NCBI GenBank assembly: GCA_052148155.1
Contig: JBKQIY010000085.1
Coordinates: forward strand, 1 to 8,720
Direction of reading: 5' to 3'
Length of the DNA: 8,720 bases
Source of the DNA: JBBQER01 sp052148155
Lineage (GTDB): Bacteria > Actinomycetota > Acidimicrobiia > IMCC26256 > PALSA-610
Shown: in pieces, positions 5,994 to 8,720 of the stretch
Numbering within the stretch: the stretch's first letter is position 1
How the letters are laid out: the number at the start of each line of letters is the position of its first letter
Notes under the pieces: generated by a model
Seen by the model: only the letters and a program-made list of their open reading frames with translations
What the model was told of the DNA's origin: nothing
Databases searched by the model: none
Made by a program: the position numbers and the translations under genes

Positions 5994-6007
5994 ACAGGAA
6001 CGGCTCG

Positions 6008-7015
6008 ATGCTCCCGACCCGACCGGTGCTTTTTGCATGTGGAATGGCAACCGCCCTTCTCGTCGCCGGATGTTCCAGCGGTGGTCATTCCACGGCTGCA
6101 CGTCCGACAGCGACGACCGTGCCGTCAACGGTTCAGCCGACGACGACCACGACGACGCTCCCGAAGGTGACCGTCGCGGAACTGGTCGGGACGTGGCTTC
6201 CTGTCTCAGTTTGGGACTATGACGGTCCGCTCACCCACCCGCCGCTGGGCTTCGCTCCGCATGTCAGTTTTAACGGCAAAGGTGAATGGAGCGGTTCCGA
6301 TGGGTGCAACGATGTCAGCGGTTCCTACCGGCTCGGAAGGGGAGGAGCATTCCAGCTGGTCGAGCATTCCTCGACCACGGTCGTGTGCCTGGCGACGCCT
6401 GCAATCCCAGAAACCGCGGTACGAATCGAACTTCTCCACGGTCTGCTGACGTTTCTCGCACACGACGGCACCCAACTCGCGCAGTACGGCCGTCCGGGAA
6501 CGCGAGTCGCCGATTCGCGATGCACGCCCTCCCAACTTTCCGCAACGTTCGATTTCGTGAACCACGACTACTACAGACTCGGCGAGATCGTGCTCGTCAA
6601 CCACGGCGTGTCTCCTTGCACGCTGTCGGGTGGGCCGGTAGTGCGCCTCCTCGGCCGCCGACCCGTATGTCATCCGAGATTGCCGTGTGAGGTCCGATCC
6701 GACCAAGACCTCGTGACCCCTGCGCAACCGACACCTCTATATCCGAGACCCGGCAACATTTCGCTCCCTCGTCCGCAGCAACCGATCACCCTCGCGGCGA
6801 ACCAAGCACAGGCCCAGGGCGGCGTCCTGGTCCAATGGGACAACTGGTGTGCTCCAACGCCCGTCTTCACGTTGCACGTCCAGTTCGCCGGTTGGGAAAC
6901 CTCCCTCGTCGCGACACCGCTGCCCAAGAGCACAACACCGCCGCCCTGCACGGACATCAGGAACCAGGGTGGTCTCCTTGTCGATTTCGTCCGACAACAC
7001 GACGCCACCGCGTAA
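6008..7015 (+). CDS. Lipoprotein with META and DUF4232 domains
   Basis: 335 residues from ATG 6008, which has AGGA at 5996-5999 as its ribosome site; a TTG at 5990 in the same frame is less likely. The signal peptide ends in a clear lipobox LVAGC, with Cys22 as the lipidated residue, so the protein is anchored to the outer face of the membrane. Residues 28-53 are a Thr/Pro linker. Residues ~57-160 match the META/HslJ-type domain (LVGTWLPVSV, VSFNGKGEWSGSDGCNDVSG, then a strand with Cys127). Residues ~170-325 match DUF4232: RCTPSQLSATF at 171-181, VLVNHGVSPCTLSGGPVVRL near 195-214, and late Cys281 and Cys314. Both domain types are common in secreted actinobacterial proteins of unknown role; HslJ-type META proteins are linked to novobiocin tolerance and heat stress in other bacteria. 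It follows the broken fragment ending at 5993. Confidence 0.85.
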   Translation: MLPTRPVLFACGMATALLVAGCSSGGHSTAARPTATTVPSTVQPTTTTTTLPKVTVAELVGTWLPVSVWDYDGPLTHPPLGFAPHVSFNGKGEWSGSDGCNDVSGSYRLGRGGAFQLVEHSSTTVVCLATPAIPETAVRIELLHGLLTFLAHDGTQLAQYGRPGTRVADSRCTPSQLSATFDFVNHDYYRLGEIVLVNHGVSPCTLSGGPVVRLLGRRPVCHPRLPCEVRSDQDLVTPAQPTPLYPRPGNISLPRPQQPITLAANQAQAQGGVLVQWDNWCAPTPVFTLHVQFAGWETSLVATPLPKSTTPPPCTDIRNQGGLLVDFVRQHDATA

Positions 7016-7035
7016 AGCGAATCCGTTCATTCGCT
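7016..7035 (+). terminator. Hairpin directly after the lipoprotein stop
   Basis: AGCGAAT (7016-7022) and ATTCGCT (7029-7035) pair perfectly over 7 bp around a CCGTTC loop, starting at the base after TAA 7013-7015. There is no T tract. The position argues for a terminator or 3'-end protecting stem. Confidence 0.4.
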
Positions 7036-7507
7036 CTCGCCATAAGGAAACACGCCTGTTCGGCTATCGCTCCCGACAGCGGCTCGGAACGATGTGCGGT
7101 GCTTGTGGTGCTCGCGTGGTACTGGCGCTTCGCCACCGCTGTTACCCGGCCGGTGGTACCCATGAATCACAGCCTTAACTGTCCTGCGGCCGAATACCGT
7201 TAGAGCAGCGAGTGAACGACGCTGATCCGATAGCGGTTCGCCGCCATCCGCGATGTCCTGAAACCGACCACCTGACCGAGCGCGACGCACGATGCGCTTC
7301 GCAGACGAACCTCATCCCAGATACAGTTCGACCTGCAAGATCACTTGAGGCTACGACAGCCCAACCGGGCAAACTTGCAAGACACAGCGATCGGCGACCT
7401 GAGGAGAACCGGCTGCTCTGCAGCCCGTGGCCGTGCGAGCCAGTACGACGACCCTCGATACCGGCGCCGCCGAAACCGCGACGAATCCAGTGCCATTTAG
7501 GGATTCT
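7036..7507. other. Intergenic stretch, no gene recognised
   Basis: About 470 bp between two convergent genes. The short frames on both strands (for example 7212-7511 + and 7027-7290 -) are rich in Arg/Ser/Pro, lack start signals and resemble no family. No tRNA-like fold or inverted repeat stands out. It may be decayed coding DNA. Confidence 0.5.
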
Positions 7508-8272
7508 TTAGCTCGCGGTCATACCGACCGTCGGCACGGCCGGGTTGAAGTTGGAGGAGCCGTTCCCTTCGAACCCGACAGCGTCGCCGAACACGAAGAC
7601 TTCTCCACTCGACCTCACCAACCAGTAACCGTTACCGGTGGGTGTGGCTGCCATCCCAACAATCGGCCCTTCATGGAAAGGAAAAGGCGGCAAGGTCACG
7701 GCGAAGACAGCGGACCCGAGAAATCGGGCGTTACCGTACGCGAAGACGCCCCCATCCGATGCCGCCAGCCAATAACCCTCGCCGCTCCGGTCGGCAGCGA
7801 TGCCGACGATCGGCGCGTTCAGATGCATCGCCCCGGCCGATCCGAGGAATCGGGCGTCGCCGTACGCGAAGACGCCGCCATCCGATCCGACCAGCCAATA
7901 GCCGCGTCCTGTCGGCGTCGCTGCGATGCCCACGATCGGCGCGTTCAGATGCATCGCCCCGGCCGATCCGAGGAATCGGGCGTCGCCGTACGCGAAAACG
8001 CCGCCATCCGATCCGACCAGCCAATAGCCCTGGCCACTCCGATTGGCTGTCATCCCGACGATCGGCGCGTTCAGATGCGTCGCCCGAGGGCCTCCGAGGA
8101 ACTGTCGGTCGCCGTAACTGACGATCCCGCCGTCCGACGCCACTGTCCAATACGCCTGCCTCGCCGCGGGAGGGCCTGATGCTTCCGCGTTGGCGGCTGG
8201 CGCGGGTTGCACCAACGCCAAACCCAAACCGGCGGCAAGAGCAACGTTCAGGAATCGTCGGAATCTCGTCAT
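7508..8272 (-). CDS. Secreted GYWLV-repeat protein
   Basis: 254 residues from ATG 8272. The start is chosen because it opens a standard Sec signal peptide: MTRFRR, then hydrophobic NVALAAGLGLALV, then PAPAANAEA with cleavage near residue 28-31. GTGAGGA lies 11 bases upstream of the ATG; its AGGA could be the ribosome site, or the in-frame GTG could start translation. Longer upstream frames add only Arg/Pro-rich sequence. The mature protein is five repeats of about 42 residues: (G/A)YW(L/T)V.SDGG(V/I)F.(Y/F)GDARFLG....HLNAPIVG(I/M)(A/T)A. Conserved Trp, Asp-Gly-Gly and Gly-Asp turns suggest a beta-propeller or similar all-beta surface protein. The last repeat is interrupted by AVTLPPFPFHEG, and the final unit is degenerate (VFGDAVGFEGNGSS). 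No catalytic or anchoring motif is visible. It is tandem with another member at 8442-8720. Confidence 0.85.
   Translation of the reverse strand: MTRFRRFLNVALAAGLGLALVQPAPAANAEASGPPAARQAYWTVASDGGIVSYGDRQFLGGPRATHLNAPIVGMTANRSGQGYWLVGSDGGVFAYGDARFLGSAGAMHLNAPIVGIAATPTGRGYWLVGSDGGVFAYGDARFLGSAGAMHLNAPIVGIAADRSGEGYWLAASDGGVFAYGNARFLGSAVFAVTLPPFPFHEGPIVGMAATPTGNGYWLVRSSGEVFVFGDAVGFEGNGSSNFNPAVPTVGMTAS
7808..8152 (-). repeat. 126-bp coding tandem repeat
   Basis: The marker GATCGGCGCGTTCAGATGC (plus strand) begins at 7808, 7934 and 8060, a period of exactly 126 bp. The first ~95 bases of the units at 7808 and 7934 differ at only one position, while the third unit is more diverged. Units further 3' in the gene are also diverged, so the two central units look recently duplicated or gene-converted. 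Confidence 0.85.
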
Positions 8273-8323
8273 CGTGGGCGCGTTCCTCACATCTGCCTCC
8301 ACTTCACACATTCCACAGGGAAC

Positions 8324-8352
8324 AGCACCAGGTCTGGTGCACCACCAGTGCT
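8324..8352 (-). promoter_or_regulatory. Overlapping alternative hairpins in gene leader
   Basis: On the plus strand CACCAG (8326-8331), CTGGTG (8334-8339) and CACCAG (8343-8348) follow each other, so the middle arm can pair with either neighbour. The first pairing extends to a 16-bp near-perfect palindrome GCACCAG-gt-CTGGTGC (8325-8340), and AGCAC/GTGCT (8324-8328, 8348-8352) can close the outside. It lies about 50-80 bases upstream of the ATG at 8272. It could be an operator for a dimeric regulator or a leader-RNA switch; no ligand or regulator is known. Confidence 0.35.
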
Positions 8353-8384
8353 CGCTGATGCCTCGTGACGGTCTTTCTGATGCG

Positions 8385-8405
8385 CGCCAAAAATGCTTGT
8401 TGGCG
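8385..8405 (-). terminator. Weak hairpin after the upstream GYWLV gene
   Basis: CGCCAA (8385-8390) pairs with TTGGCG (8400-8405) around a 9-base loop, 37 bases beyond the stop of the gene at 8442-8720 in its direction of transcription. There is no T run after the stem, so termination is only a suggestion. Confidence 0.25.
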
Positions 8406-8441
8406 GGCCTTCGTTTCCGAAATCGCATTCGCTTCGCTGGT

Positions 8442-8720
8442 TCAGAACCCGAAGGTCTGTTGGTTGGATGTGGCCAGCAAGTAGTCACCGCGGGCTGACG
8501 TTGCGGCCAGCCCGACAATCGGCCCGCTCAGACTGAGCCCACCAGTCGAGCCATGGAAGGGCGCGTTGCCGAACGTGAAGACGCCGCCGTCGGACGCAAC
8601 CAACCAGTAGCCGTGACCAGACCGCGTTGCAGCCATCCCAACAATCGGCCGGTTCAAACTCAACGCGCCGGTCGAGCCGTAGAAACGGGCGTCACCAAAA
8701 CTGAACACGCCGCCGTCGGA
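8442..8720 (-). CDS. GYWLV-repeat protein, 3' part
   Basis: The frame enters from the right window edge and ends at TGA 8442-8444, giving 92 visible residues: SDGGVFSFGDARFYGSTG, LNRPIVGMAATRSGHGYWLV, another SDGGVF unit, and a closing YLLATSNQQTFGF. That ending matches the end of the tail at 3928 (YLLAASNATIFRF), so this copy is closer to the 3542-3930 sequence than to its neighbour at 7508, which uses FLGSAGAMHLNAP units and ends differently. The N terminus, and with it any signal peptide or extra domain, is outside the window. It is transcribed toward the 7508-8272 gene, with 169 bp between the stop and the next start. Confidence 0.8.
   Translation of the reverse strand, partial: SDGGVFSFGDARFYGSTGALSLNRPIVGMAATRSGHGYWLVASDGGVFTFGNAPFHGSTGGLSLSGPIVGLAATSARGDYLLATSNQQTFGF

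Noticed and set aside
7212..7511. 99-residue plus-strand frame in the convergent gap
   Set aside because: No ribosome site, family or coding-like composition; it ends over the stop of the opposite gene.
7808..8152. Regular direct repeats as a CRISPR array
   Set aside because: The repeats are 126 bp with no unique spacers, and they are in frame within a secreted protein gene.
7427..8179. 250-residue open frame on the plus strand opposite the GYWLV gene
   Set aside because: Its repeats are the antisense reading of the 126-bp coding units; the minus-strand product has a signal peptide and a recognised repeat pattern.

Overview
The window is GC-rich DNA with high GC at third codon positions. 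GTG starts are common and some genes look leaderless (a TANNNT -10 box directly upstream of the start codon). Together with secreted repeat proteins of the 'GYWLVASDGG' and 'CxxxxxxCxAVG...WNGxxWS' types, this points to an actinobacterium, most likely of the Acidimicrobiia. That placement is inference from repeat style and gene families. No rRNA, tRNA or CRISPR array was seen.

Layout. (a) 1-716: 3' part of a secreted Cys-paired repeat protein. (b) 730-1265: a gene-poor segment bounded by a 24-bp inverted repeat (23/24 matching), which looks like a small non-autonomous mobile element and contains palindromes and a strong hairpin. (c) 1335-1592: a possible small Cys-containing protein. (d) 1548-2381 (-): a membrane-anchored protein of unknown function with a leaderless-type promoter. 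(e) 2577-3930: a secreted virginiamycin-B-lyase-like beta-propeller gene that runs, in the wrong frame, into a GYWLV-repeat tail. (f) 3931-4322: no gene recognised. (g) 4323-4780 (-): a NUDIX hydrolase gene broken by one missing base, divergent from an intact GrpB/UPF0157-family gene (4804-5349) with only 23 bp between the starts. (h) 5277-5726 (-): a remnant of an ECF sigma factor, head to head with a frameshifted fragment of a probable secreted or anchored protein (5722-5993), which leads into a META + DUF4232 lipoprotein gene (6008-7015). (i) 7036-7507: no gene recognised. (j) 7508-8272 and 8442-8720 (-): two tandem secreted GYWLV-repeat genes, the second cut by the window end.

Functionally the window is dominated by exported proteins: three unrelated repeat-propeller-like families and one lipoprotein, mixed with housekeeping-type accessory enzymes (NUDIX, GrpB). 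There is no clear multi-gene pathway. The most notable signals are the inverted-repeat-bounded cassette, the out-of-frame Vgb/GYWLV fusion, several independent one-base frameshifts (true decay or assembly indels), near-identical 126-bp coding repeats that look recently duplicated, and alternating hairpin arms in the leader of the 8272 gene. I do not see convincing evidence of a new defence or metabolic system.
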